A stretch of 64,000 nt of DNA, taken from NCBI RefSeq assembly GCF_030463565.1, contig NC_134676.1, positions 3,272,001 through 3,336,000 on the forward strand, read 5' to 3'. Positions within the stretch are counted from its first letter, which is position 1; every line of letters begins with the position of its first letter. This document shows positions 1-62,095 of this stretch, piece by piece. The notes below the pieces were generated by a model. The model made no database searches, was not told the DNA's origin, and saw only the letters and a list, made by a program, of their open reading frames with translations. The DNA comes from Pelecanus crispus (lineage: Eukaryota; Chordata; Aves; Pelecaniformes; Pelecanidae). Position numbers and translations under genes: made by a program.

Positions 1-3000
1 TAGATGACAAAGAAATTGCTGGGTTGACCAAGTCTGCTGCTCCTGGACAACCTTTGAGCATCCTCCCTGCTGCTCAAGCCCGTGGAGGGTTTTTTCACAA
101 GCATGAGTTATTTCCTGTGTCCTTCCATTCCTTTTATTGCCTTTTCCCTTTAGGGACCTGTGCTGACAGGTGTGAATTTTGATATTCTAGGTTGGTTGTG
201 GTTGATCTCAGCCCTGAGATGATTTTTTTTTTTTTTTTCTTGGGCAAGTTTGAGTAGTACCTGTCCAGTCCTTCCTGCCTCCTTCTCAGTTGTGCAGGTA
301 CAAAAATCCTTCTGGTTGCAGCTCTTCACCTACACCACCTGTCTGGATCTTATAACTTGATAATTATAAAGAATTGTATTTATTTAGCGGCCCTTGGTGG
401 ATTCCAGCTCCTAGCAATGGGGTGTGCCCATGTTGTGTGGCAGCATCCTGAAAACCTGAGGTCTACTTTTAATTTAATACCTGTCAACGTCGAACTAAAG
501 TATAATCTCGTCTCATAGTCTGTCCTGACCTGCTAAGCTGCGGCGTAACATGGCACGTCTTTTGTCTCGTGCTGGGAATCACTTTGTGGTCTAGCAGGAG
601 GGAAATAAATAAATAAATTTTCTCTTTTTTCCTTTTTTCTGCTGAAGACGCAGATGTTGAACCTAAAAAAAAAAAAAAAAGCCAACCAAACATATGTGTG
701 CAGAAGACCGGGGTGGGAAGCGGGAAGCATGTATGAACCAAAGCATTGAGCTTCCGTATTTCTGCACCAGAGACCTCTCCCTTGTAGGGTTGGGGCATCA
801 TTTTTGTTTCTCTTGAAGCACATAGTTGTAAGGTAATTTTCTACTGTTTTAAACCTGAAGTGGTTTAACCAGGCACGTTGCATTAAACCTGAGTGCTTTA
901 ATTGTTCCTTTCTCTTGGGAGGATCCTGTAACAGCACCTGTGAACCCCTGCAGCTTTCTTCTGCTTGTGCACCGGGACTGCAAATATTCCGGTGAAACTC
1001 CTGATGTTTCTGAGCCCCGGCGTGGCAGAGCTTTTGTCTTGATACTCTCTGGACAGTAATACAAGCAGCGTGATCTCAGGACTGCCACCTCCCGCTAAAT
1101 CGGCGCGGATGGTGAGGGTTGCAGCAAGGTGTGGTGCCGTGGAGGTGCAGCGTTTGGCGCTCAGCCCCTGGGAGATGTGGGCAGGGGACTACGGGTGCCC
1201 CCAGCCCAGCAAAACATCCCGACAGCAATCAGTGAGCGTATTCCCTGCTGCTTCCGACATCTCATGTGAGACTTACTCCTAAAAAGTGAGTTATGTTATT
1301 TATATTAGATGGACTCAAATGAAAACAGGTGAAAAATCAGTTTTTACCATGAAATGAGGACGACAGGTGCTGAAGACCAGCCCTCTGTGTAGTGACTTAT
1401 GATCTATTTTTAAGGCGTTTCTTGCAGGTGTCTGACTCTTGTTTGAAAGCAGCCACGGGATCTCCATCTCTGTCTCGGTGCAGGAAGATGATGGATTCTG
1501 CTGCGTTCTGCCCGGCTTGGACCCGTGCCCTCCGTTATGCGTGTTGCCTCTTCATCATCTGCTCTTTGCCGGAGGAGCCTGGGTGGCACCTGCGGGATGA
1601 TTTCTTCCTCCGAAGAGCAGCAGTTAATAATATCAGCCCCTAAACCGACTCGGGCAGGTTAATAGGAATACTCCCTCCTTCTCTTTTCTCCCCCGCAAGC
1701 TCTCCCTGGCTTGAGTAATACCTGAGCCAGGCAGGAGGTCTCCAGCACCGCGCGCTTGGCTGCGTGCCTCGGGCACCGCGTGCTCTGCTTCTCCTGTCGG
1801 CCTTGATTTGGAGCTGTGTACAAAGCCTCAGACGTGCTTAAAATGAAAATGGGGTTTGTTTGCGCAAAGCGAAAGGATTAAGGTGCGGGTACAAAAATGG
1901 GAAATGTAATTGTAAAACAAAGGCGTTTAGAAAGCAAAGAGCGAGCAAGTTTAAGCTTAAACCCCTGACGCAAGCCTGTAGTCGTGCGTAATCTTGGTAT
2001 TCAGTTTTGCTGTACCTCACCCCAGAGAGAGCTCCCCATAGCAGCTGTCTTAGGATTTTTTTAGTGATAATCCAATACTTTTAGTCATTTGAGGGTGGGC
2101 AGCCTTAGCTGTCCAGCCCCAGGACTAGCCCCATGTAGACAAGGATGAAATGTTCACTCAATCTGGCTACTCCAGAGCTAATCTGAGCATGGGAAATCCT
2201 CTCATCACAATTTCCTTCTTGCTCCTGTCTTCAGGAGCCCTCCATCTTACCTTTTGCTTCAGGAACAACGTTAAGGACTCTCTCTAGTTTTTGCCATTCC
2301 CATATTCTTTGCAAAAGGTGTCCAGGGTGCAGTGTGCCCACACAGGAGTTGTGTGGCAATTCCCAGTCCAGTTTTCTGGGTTTTTTTTTCATTTGTTTGG
2401 TTGGTTGGTTGGTTGGGGTTTTTTTGGCTTTTTCTTCCTTCTCATTGTAAACATTTTCCTCTACTGTGTTCTTTTAATTAGAGTATTGCTTTTAAACAAA
2501 CCAGCTTTCCTTCCCTGCTGCATTTTCTGAACTGATGTGAAACTGTGTTGGTTGTGTATTTTGAAACAAGTGTGTTATTTCTGGTATGGCTGTCTGGCCA
2601 AATATCCCAGCTTCCAGCCTTGAAGAAGTTTTGCTAGAGATGAAGCATGTTATAGAGATGGCAGCCTTGAGCATGGGAGGTGCGCAGGTGGCGTGATGTC
2701 TCACCCCACCACTGCAAACTGGCCAAGCGTAAGGACCCGTCACAAGCATCGTTCCGGCCCTTTGCAATTTATTTTACCTTTCTTCCCCCCGCCCCTCTTA
2801 ATCTCTGGAAGTGGAAAAATAGGACGAATTGGGTGTAATAACACAAAAATAAAGGCATGCATGGGGCTGCTGGGCTGAGGAGAAGAGGTCTCGGCATGGC
2901 TGCTGTTCATATAGTGTTTGTATTCTCATTTTGGTGCTCCTGTGCTCTGCCAGAACGTCCATGCAGGTGAGGGTCAGGCTCACAGATGGTTTCATTGAGT

Positions 3001-3944
3001 GAGGGCAGAAATCAAAATCTCTGCAAATCTCTCCCATCTTCCTGTGACGTTCATTATGCGTATTTTTTTTAAATAACAGTGGCCGTAGTTGACAGTGCTG
3101 GAAATGCTTCGTGTTTTAATTAAAAACTCAGGTTTTGAGGGGTCTGTAACTCACTGTGTTAATTTGGAGAAGGCTAAAACTTGGCAGATGCTGAACCAAT
3201 TTCAGGATCCAGTCTGCAGGCTCTACATCTAACAGCGGCGGCAGGAGATGATATTTCCTAGCAGTACGATACAGTGCTCTAATTCCTTCAATTAGCGTTG
3301 CGTGTTTGGAAGCTTCGCTGCTGGTGACAGTGAGGCATCTTCCAAGTGGCTGCTTTGTCTTTTCAGAGTCCAAAGATTTTGTGTTTGTTTTAAGGGTCTC
3401 GGCCGCAGACCTCAACATGGCACGGTTAGTGAATTAATTGATTCAAATTAATATTCAACAGAGTTGGGAAAAGCAAAATAAGGAAGAGTTTCTATTGAAT
3501 TCATGTTCTATCATTGTATCAAGATGGCTTTTTAAAATTTTTTTGGCCAAATCAGGAGATCCATGCTCTCTTCAAAATCAGCATACCCTTTCCAAAGGGA
3601 ACAGCGTTGTTGTGTTTGACTGGTAAAATGCAGAAGTTTGGGTAGTGCACCAGAAGGAGTGAAAACAAGGTGATCCATGGCCTTTCCGTTCCAGGCTAGA
3701 AATGCACTGATAAAGGTCATTCAGCGGCAGGGGTGGGCTGAGACTGGGGGTCAGGTTTGGGGTGACCTAGCTCCTTTCAGGTGGATTCAATCCATGCTGA
3801 GGGTAGCAGCGAGAGATCTGCTGGTATATGAGTTTCATATTTTGACTCGTCTACTCCAAAAAATAAAGCGTTGACTCCAAATGCTTTATTTTAAGGAAAT
3901 AATGCCCAGCATGCAGACTAATCCTGTGTATGCTTTGCTTTCAG
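1..3944 (+). other. MYO5B: MYO5B intron, partial (left edge of window)
   Basis: No coding exon was found here; the preceding MYO5B exon (ending in the conserved GYPSR block) is not in this stretch. It holds a T-run at about 224-238, an A-run near 665-680, and a TTGG tandem tract followed by T-runs at 2380-2428. The open frames here have no recognisable protein content. The stretch ends in the acceptor used by the exon at 3945. Confidence 0.8.
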
Positions 3945-55328
<51,384 letters not shown>

Positions 55329-56700
55329 AGAAAGTATAATTAAGCCCACCTCTCCTACCCAAAGACCTCCAGCGAAGAAAGAAAAATCACGAAAGGAATT
55401 TAAGGAGCTCTTTAAATATGGACAAAACAGGTTTATGGAAGAACCAATACACAGTAATAAATGGATGCTAAACTGTACAGTAAAAAAGAGACTGATCTGT
55501 ATGTGATTTTTTTTTTTGGTAATTTGCAGCTCAGAATAAGGATACTTGAAATGTAGATTTCTTTTTTTACTGCTTGATTTTATGTTGACATAGTTCAAAG
55601 CCCATAATCATCTCCAAAAGCCACTAACAAAAAAGAATGGTGAGTGGGAGACGACTTTGATCTTCATAGGTGTCTATGAAGAAATGACAGTTCAATCCAA
55701 AACAAAATCTGAGACACTTATGCTGCCTCGAAGGACATGTAATTTGTCTGATAGCTAGGTGGTTTTGTGTGGATTAATCACGGGACATGCAATTCTGCCT
55801 CTTGTTCTTGCTGGTAACTGTCACGATGGTGAGTTCAGAAAGTCAATTGCAGAAGGTGCAATACATATTTATCACTCCGGTTAAGGTAACGGGCTTGGAC
55901 GCTGCTTGTTTCCACTGACGTGGAATTTGTCACAAATTCTGTGTTTGAGAAATGCCGTTTCTCCTCCTAACCACAACCAGTGCATCTGCTTCGTTGGGGA
56001 TTCAAATAAATTGGCAGTTTGGACTTTCTTCCGTTACCAAATTCACATTAGTGACTCGCGGAAGGTTTTGTCCTAGTGAAATAATCTTGAGACAAGGGAC
56101 CCTCTTGGGCCTCCTGCTTCTAGTATAGACGAGCATCATCCTGGTCCTGCTGTGGGCTTTCCCCGTGCTTTTAAAAGTCAAAAACTTTCACGCAGCGGCT
56201 GTCGAGGTTCTGAGACCTCTTACATGGCCTGTATCAGAATCTCACGCAGAGGTAAGGCGTGCTAAGGCAGCCCGGTGTCATCACTGGGTCCCCGCTCCTA
56301 TTTATTTATCCCGTGGGTTAGTCCTAGCCGTAGCAGTGCGTGGAAGAATTCTGTTCAGTTCAGTAGCCATCCGAAATTTTACTAGTCGTGCAAATACAGG
56401 GCTTAGACAAATGAAGAATATTTTAAAAGGAAAAAAAAAAAAAAAGTTTTAAACCAAAAGGGAATGGGTAAGCAATGAAATGTTTTCACACAGAAAAATT
56501 TTAAGATAGTGTTAGTAACGTAAGCCATTTCTGTAAGAGTGAACGCAAACTCTTTGTCTACAACAACCTTACACGAATAATTGCGATTGATTCAAAGTCT
56601 GTTAGGATTTTTTTTTTTTTTAACCTAACTTAAAAATTAAAACCAAGCAGCCCTCTGACCTCACCAGGCAGATGTTGAAAGGGGCCAGCTCCTTACAAAA

Positions 56701-56866
56701 GCGATGCCGCGCAACCACCCTGATGGTGATCGGTCTGCGAGCTGTTGAGAGCGGCGACGCGTCCGCTGTAGCTCGGCGTGCCGAAATGCGGCGAGGACGT
56801 TTGGCGGCAGCGAAAGCCCCGCTCATCCTCGCGCTCTGAGCGTTTCGGCCTTTTCCGCTTCCGTAC
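56701..56866. other. Isolated CpG-dense patch within the 3' UTR
   Basis: About 25 CpG dinucleotides in 166 bases, against an AT-rich, CpG-poor background. A 60-codon minus-strand frame (56875 to 56693) starts MSLVRKRKRPKRSEREDERG. On that strand the sequence runs into a short A14 (T14 on plus, 56608-56621). No gene recognised. Confidence 0.7.
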
Positions 56867-57158
56867 CAGGCTCATCTGAGTAGATCTTCAGTTACCCGCT
56901 TTTGTGGTCGCCGGTCCTGAACTCACAGCAATTCCACGATGATTAAGAGCTTTCAAAAAATAAAAACAAAAAACCACCCCTCTCTGCATCTGACTCCTTT
57001 TAGTTGGTGTAAATCATATCCAAACAGCAGATTGATGATGAGGTACCCTGTCTGCCCGGAGGATTAAAATAGAATATGAATTCTCTCGAAGGTACGCTAA
57101 ACCCCGCCATGCTGCAGTCCCCTTTTTAGATAAGCAGTGTGTTTTGATTTAAACATCC

Positions 57159-57179
57159 TGTATATATTCGATGTATATA
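57159..57179 (+). promoter_or_regulatory. MYO5B: Pair of Pumilio-response-like elements
   Basis: Two exact TGTATATA words (57159-57166 and 57172-57179) fit the UGUANAUA consensus bound by PUM1/PUM2 in 3' UTRs. They sit in an AT-rich stretch with further partial matches, so chance occurrence is possible. Confidence 0.45.
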
Positions 57180-57725
57180 CAAACTGTATTAGTCCTGTAT
57201 GTACTATATATGTATATTACTGTCCAAAAGCACATTTTTAAAGACGAAGTTGAGTGCTGTGAAGCATTACATTGGTCTATGCCGGGAGGTGAACACCTTG
57301 TTTCAACTGGACTACGGTTTGGTGGCTGTCACCAGTGAAGGACAGACTTGAGGCTGTTTTCCTAGGGAGAATTTATCTTTTCCTCTAACCGTCACCCAGC
57401 TAATGACAGAAGAAAATTTATCGCTTGTATAGTACCGGCGCTACCTCCAAACTACAGCCCTTGAGCATTTGCATCTACTGCATACATTCGGTAGTGCCTT
57501 CATCTCCCCTTCGCGTGCCGTAAGGGTAACGCTGCCACTTTCTTCTCCGTGCCCAGCGAGCCCACGCTCTTCTGTCGCTTGCTCATCTACAATGTTTTTA
57601 TTTATTGTACCTACCTCTTTTCACGTTTTGCGAATGAATGTTTTTGCAGTGCTCTGAATTTAATTTTTTTTTAATTGTATCTTATCCCTTTTTTCCCCAC
57701 ACTATAGTAGTCATCACAGTTTAAA

Positions 57726-57731
57726 AATAAA
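57726..57731 (+). promoter_or_regulatory. MYO5B: Candidate proximal polyadenylation signal
   Basis: AATAAA, followed within about 30 bases by GGTCTTTCTGT. Its position 2.4 kb after the stop would give a shorter 3' UTR. Confidence 0.45.
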
Positions 57732-58647
57732 AAAAAAAGTAATAATTCAAAGCAGAATCCGGTCTTTCTGTAAGGCGGTTTTAACATAGAGCTATTCCTC
57801 AGAATTAATCCCAGTTTCCTCTCAGGCTCTTCAGGTCTCTACCTCTCTCTGATGGAAATTATTCCGAGTACAATTCCCAGCAGAGTGATGAAACCAATGC
57901 TTATCGTTCAGACTGAATGACAGGTTGCTGCAGAATCCTTTTCCGCAATGATTTTGTTGCCAATCGCAATTATAAAAGGTGGCTAATGGTCTTCTAGGGG
58001 ATAATGGTCTTTCACTGGCACTTTTGGGATCATAATTTCTATGTACAACAAAGACTTTCTTAAAAACTCTTGGTGCGTATAGATGGGAACTGGGATTTAA
58101 TGTCTTGATCTGTGATAATGTAGTTTATTCATTAAAATCCATCTGGAAGAGGACTCTGTATGAAATATCTTTTATTATATATTATATATTATCTTTTCTG
58201 TTAGCAATTTTTAAAATTGTAAATGTTAATGTTCTTAAATTGCTGTGCTCAAGCATGCCTGCCTTTCCTCAGATTGGCACTTCTTTATTTAAAAAGCAAA
58301 TTTAACACAAAGCCTGGCTTTGAGAAAGCTGGCTGCTTCCCAGCTCTGTCTTTATTTTTAAATATTGATTATTAAGTTGAGCATTTTCCCACTGTGTGCC
58401 TTTAGCTGTTACTAAGGTAACTGACTTCTCAACCGCTGTTTCTCTGAAACAAGAGTTAAAATGTGGGAATATTTTTATTGTTCTGTCATAAAAAGTTGGC
58501 TGTGGATTTATGAGTCTGCTTATTAAATCTCACTCTGAGGAGGTCTGTAAAAACACTTTGAAGTTCCTAGGAAAAAAAAAAAAAAAACAATACTGATCCA
58601 TACTGATTTTTGCGCATATAACGTATCTCAGAAAAGCACTATTGGGA

Positions 58648-58730
58648 ATAAAAAAAAAAAAAAAACTCCAACCCAAACCAAACCAAAAAATGAAACCCCC
58701 AAAAAAACAAATCACACAAACCACCACTGC
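58648..58730. repeat. A-run with C/A tail
   Basis: An A-run of about 17, then CTCCAACCCAAACCAAACC and blocks of A7 and CCCCC. Same pattern as the other A/C tracts in the window. A shorter A-run (58572-58587) and a duplicated CATACTGAT lie just before it. Confidence 0.8.
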
Positions 58731-59826
58731 TACAAACCCAACACTTCCAACGTGAGTTCAAGCATGTGCTGTCCGACCTACGAAAAGCATCCAGGACAAT
58801 GTACACACTTCACTTTTTAATTTTCATCAAAAACTTGCTTTGAATTTTTTTTCCCTCCTTCTGTTTTGGTTTATTGGCATTTTGTAGCTGGGGGTGCTTA
58901 TCTTTTGGCTGGTAAAGCTGTTGTAGTTGACTGTAGAAAAGAACATTAGACCTCAAGACTGAATTTATGCAATCCTACATCATAAATATTTTTTTGCTCA
59001 TACAAACTTACTCCACTGTATCTAAAAGGACTTCTTGTATGAGTTAAACGGTAACAAAATGTGGGCACCTTGCAGAGCTTAAGCGTACATAGTAGCTACC
59101 TTTCCTGATACTGCAACTTCAACCCTGAAATCACACTACCTAAAGTCTTTGTCCGTTTGTGTGATTTGCAAGAGATACAAGTGACAAAGTTGCACTTGAA
59201 ACAGCTCGTTTTCCTCGATTTTCAACAGTGAATGAACAGAACCGTGCAAAAATATGGGTTTTTTTAGACCCTATTGAACTGCAAAATTAGCATTTTCCCA
59301 TTGCATATAAATATAACCTAATTAAAATGAATTGCATGAACTGCCATGAACCTTTTTCCTCCGACTTTATTGATTCACATATACTAATCAAAATTGATAT
59401 TTTTTTTTCTTTCCCCGAAAGAAGTTCTAGCAACGTAGATGTTAAGTAGAACAATCCAAAGGACACAGTCCCCAATGAGTATACAATTTATTTCAAAATG
59501 TAAATGCCAGTGGACAAAACCTTTCAAATTAAGTTGAAATGAGAAAAAAACCAAATTACCAAAAAGCGTGCTACTACAGTGCAATGTCTATTTTGTTTGT
59601 TTGGGGGCTTTGGTGGGGGTGAAGTCTCATTACCTTAACGAGCAGAAGGTATAGCTGCTCTTAGCGAAGTTGAATGATATACAGGAGCGAATACTGTAGA
59701 TGAAATACTACCGCTTATAAAATATTTTTCCATTTTAAACAAATCTGTAAACTACACCTTTGTTTATAGGAAAATGCTTGTAATAGTCACTGTAATATTG
59801 AGCTGTGGATAAAAAAAAATTTGAGA

Positions 59827-59832
59827 AATAAA
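59827..59832 (+). promoter_or_regulatory. MYO5B: Candidate distal polyadenylation signal
   Basis: AATAAA followed by CACTTTTGAAG and a GT-rich stretch, the usual arrangement for a 3' cleavage site about 15-25 bases downstream. Confidence 0.5.
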
Positions 59833-59850
59833 CACTTTTGAAGAAATTGT

Positions 59851-60689
59851 GACTTTTGGTCAAAAACGGGAACGTAAAAAATACACCTTTCAATATGTGC
59901 TTCTATATATTGGAAACATTTCTATTTAAAAATTAGAAAGTACTTTACAAACACAAGTGAACATTCTCAAAGCTTTTACCTATGACTTTGAAAGGCTTAG
60001 AAATTATAACTTCATTTCAGAGGGGCTTAAATATCGTGAGCTAATTCGAAACCGGTTGAGTGTGGGATGTGAAAGCCGTTGCCAATGACTGGAGAAGAGG
60101 AGATGCGGTGCCCGCCCCTGTGCGTGTGCTTAAATGAGATAAGGTAAGTCAATGGCAGAGAGAGAAAATATAGTAAAACCCTCTGCTGTTTTTAAAGGCA
60201 AAGTTGCCTGTCGCTCTACGTTCGCTCGTTTCTAGATTTGTGAAATCGTTGGAGCTATGTAGGGAAAGCAGTTGAAAGATTTTTTTGAATCAAAAATGGG
60301 ATTGGTCACAGGAAAACATTTTTTTTCTTCCAGAAAATTTATACGACTTAAATTGCATCGACGAAGACGTACGTCGAGTTTTATTTGCACACAAAATGTT
60401 TTTACCGATCCTCCCACCTTCTGCCTGACAGTCTGAATGGTTCTACTACAGTTTTTGTGCGCATAAATCACACCTCGACATGCATTTTCAACCACCCCAA
60501 CTTTGAAAGGTGCTTTTTTGGTGGATCCCCTAGGCACAGCCAGGAGGTTGCAATGGATGGGAGCATGAAGGAGGCCAAAAGGCAAGTCCTGCTCTTCTCC
60601 ATGCAGGTCCAGGAAGGATAAAGCTTGGAAGCAGGGGCAGTGCTGGGCCAGCTACGGCCTGCGAAGCAGCTCAGGGCTGCAAACCTGAC
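59851..60689. other. Intergenic, no gene recognised
   Basis: 0.84 kb between the inferred MYO5B end and the CR1 cluster. A 10-base palindrome GACGTACGTC (60366-60375) lies inside an imperfect TCGACG...CGTCGA inverted repeat. In mammals a scaRNA gene (SCARNA17) is annotated close to ACAA2; I looked for C/D-box structure here and could not support one. Confidence 0.6.
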
Positions 60690-60990
60690 AGGAGGGTGCA
60701 GTGAGGTGGGTGGTGGTCTCTTCTCCCGATGAAGAAGTGATAGGATGAGAGGAAATGGCCTCAAGTTGTGTCAGGGGAGGGTTAGATTGGGTATTGGGAG
60801 AAATTTCTTCATGGAAAGAGTGGTCAAGCACTGGAACAGGCTGCCCAGAGAGGTGGGGGAGTCCCCATCCCTGGAGGGGTTCAAAAAACGGGCAGAGGTG
60901 GCACTTGGGGACATGGTTTAGTGGGCATGGGGGTGTTGGGTTGATGGTTGGACTGATGATCTTAGAGATCCTTTCCAACCTTAGTGATTC
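60690..60990 (+). mobile_element. CR1 LINE 3' portion, sense
   Basis: From GGAGGGTGCAGTGAGGTGGG, through TGATAGGATGAGAGGAAATGG and GGAACAGGCTGCCCAGAGAG, to the tail TTTCCAACCTTAGTGATTCC. About 300 bases of a 5'-truncated CR1 of the GGGCATGGGGGTGTTGGG subfamily, the same as at 42981. Confidence 0.92.
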
Positions 60991-61101
60991 CCAGTTTTAC
61001 TTTCATAAAAAAATAATCCAGCCACCAAGCCAGGAAACATGGAATTAATTATGACTCTGCCCTTAATTGTTTTAGTGGTGGACTAATTGTTTAGTGGTGG
61101 A
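60991..61101. repeat. CR1 junction sequence shared with 43 kb, ending in a tandem 19-20 base duplication
   Basis: CAGTTTTACTTTCATAAAAA through CCAGCCACCAAGCCAGGAAA and CATGGAATTAATTATGACTC closely matches 43058-43140. It ends with two adjacent copies of TAATTGTTTAGTGGTGGAC (the first with one extra T) at about 61064-61102. It then abuts the inverted CR1. Confidence 0.85.
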
Positions 61102-61690
61102 CTCTTCTCTTGGGAGCAGCGCCCGACCCCTCCTCCCTGCCCCCTCCTGCCAGGAGCTGCAGAGCGATGAGGTCTCCCCTCAGCCTCCTCTTCTCCAGGC
61201 TGAACACCCCCAGCTCCCTCAGCCGCTCCCCACCAGCCCTGTGCTCCAGACCCTGCCCCAGCTCCGCTGCCCTTCTCTGGACACGCTCCAGCACCCCAAT
61301 GTCCTTCCTGGAGTGAGGGGCCCAAAACTGGACACAGCATTCCAGGTGCGGCCTCCCCAGCGCCGAGCACAGGGGCACGATCCCTGCCCTGCTCCTGCTG
61401 GCCACACTATTCCTGACACGAGCCAGGATGCTGTTGGCCTTCTTGGCCACCTGGGCACACTGCTGGCTCATGTTCAGCCGCTGGCGACCAACACCCCCAG
61501 GTCCTTTTCGGCCAGGCAGCTTCCCAGCCGCTCTTCCCCAGGCCTGCAGCGCTGCACGGGGCTGTTGTGCCCCAGGGCAGGGCCCGGCCCTTGGCCGTGT
61601 TGAACCTCCCGCAGTTGGCCTCGGCCCATCGGCCCAGCCCGGCCGGGTCCCCCTGCGGGCCCGTCCCACCCTGGGGCAGCCCGGCCCTCC
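61095..61690 (-). mobile_element. CR1 LINE body, inverted and lacking its 3' end
   Basis: Antisense copy of the region carried by the 25 kb element. The minus-strand frame (61708 to 61091) contains [43 protein letters not shown] and [13 protein letters not shown], the C-terminal part of CR1 ORF2. The copy stops at CTCCCAAGAGAAGAG with no CR1 3' UTR, which is abnormal for a target-primed insertion. Its far end is unusually GC-rich and runs into the ACAA2 CpG island. Confidence 0.92.
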
Positions 61691-61813
61691 CGCCCCGCCT
61701 GTTGTCACCTCCAGACTTACTGAGGCCTGCGCGGCGGCTGCTCGCCCCGGGCCGGGCGGAGCGGAGCGGAGCGGGCCGGCTCCATCTCGGGGCCCGCCCC
61801 CGCCGCGGCCGCC

Positions 61814-61827
61814 GTTGCCGTGGCAAC
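61814..61827. promoter_or_regulatory. RFX X-box-like palindrome
   Basis: GTTGCCGTGGCAAC differs by one base from the palindromic RFX site GTTGCCATGGCAAC. It lies about 270 bases before the ACAA2 start codon, inside the CpG island. Binding by an RFX factor is inferred from the motif. Confidence 0.6.
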
Positions 61828-61927
61828 GCCGCGGGGCCCGCGCCGCGCTCCCGCCGGTTCCTCCAGCGCCGATTCGCCAGAGGCCGCGCCGGTAGCGGGG
61901 GCGGGGGGACGCGGCGAGAAGGGAGAC

Positions 61928-61982
61928 ATCAAATCAACCAGATATGAAATAAAAATAAAAATTATTTTTTTAAAACAATAAA
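61928..61982. other. AT-rich block inside the CpG island
   Basis: About 55 bases of almost pure A/T, including ATGAAATAAAAATAAAAATT and TTTTTTTAAAACAATAAAG, flanked on both sides by G+C-rich promoter sequence. It could be a nucleosome-free element, a TATA-like region or a small insertion. Confidence 0.7.
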
Positions 61983-62095
61983 GTGCCGCCTGCGCCCGCC
62001 CGCCCCCAGCGTGGCGAATGTGCGGCGCGGCGGGCGCAGCGAGGGGCCGGGCGCGGCGGACGGCGCGGAGCGGAGCGGAGCGGAGCGGGGCGGCC

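Larger units (their letters stand above)
55329..59850 (+). other. MYO5B: MYO5B 3' UTR (extent inferred)
   Basis: About 4.5 kb downstream of the stop without another exon or gene on this strand. It is AT-rich, with an isolated CpG-dense patch at 56701-56866, two Pumilio-type sites at 57159-57179, A-rich tracts at 58572-58587 and 58648-58730, and candidate polyadenylation signals at 57726 and 59827. The far end is chosen because AATAAA at 59827 is followed by a GT-rich element (TTGTGACTTTTGGTC). RNA data would be needed to fix it; a shorter form ending near 57750 is also plausible. Confidence 0.6.

Noticed and set aside
60690..61690. Twin-primed (5'-inverted) single CR1 insertion
   Set aside because: In twin priming the inverted 5' segment lies upstream of the 3' segment. 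Here it lies beyond the 3' end, and the spacer between also occurs at 43 kb.
59851..61700. SCARNA17 (mammalian neighbour of ACAA2)
   Set aside because: I could not find paired C (RUGAUGA) and D (CUGA) boxes with terminal stems; TGATGA words here belong to the CR1 tail. A covariance-model search would decide.
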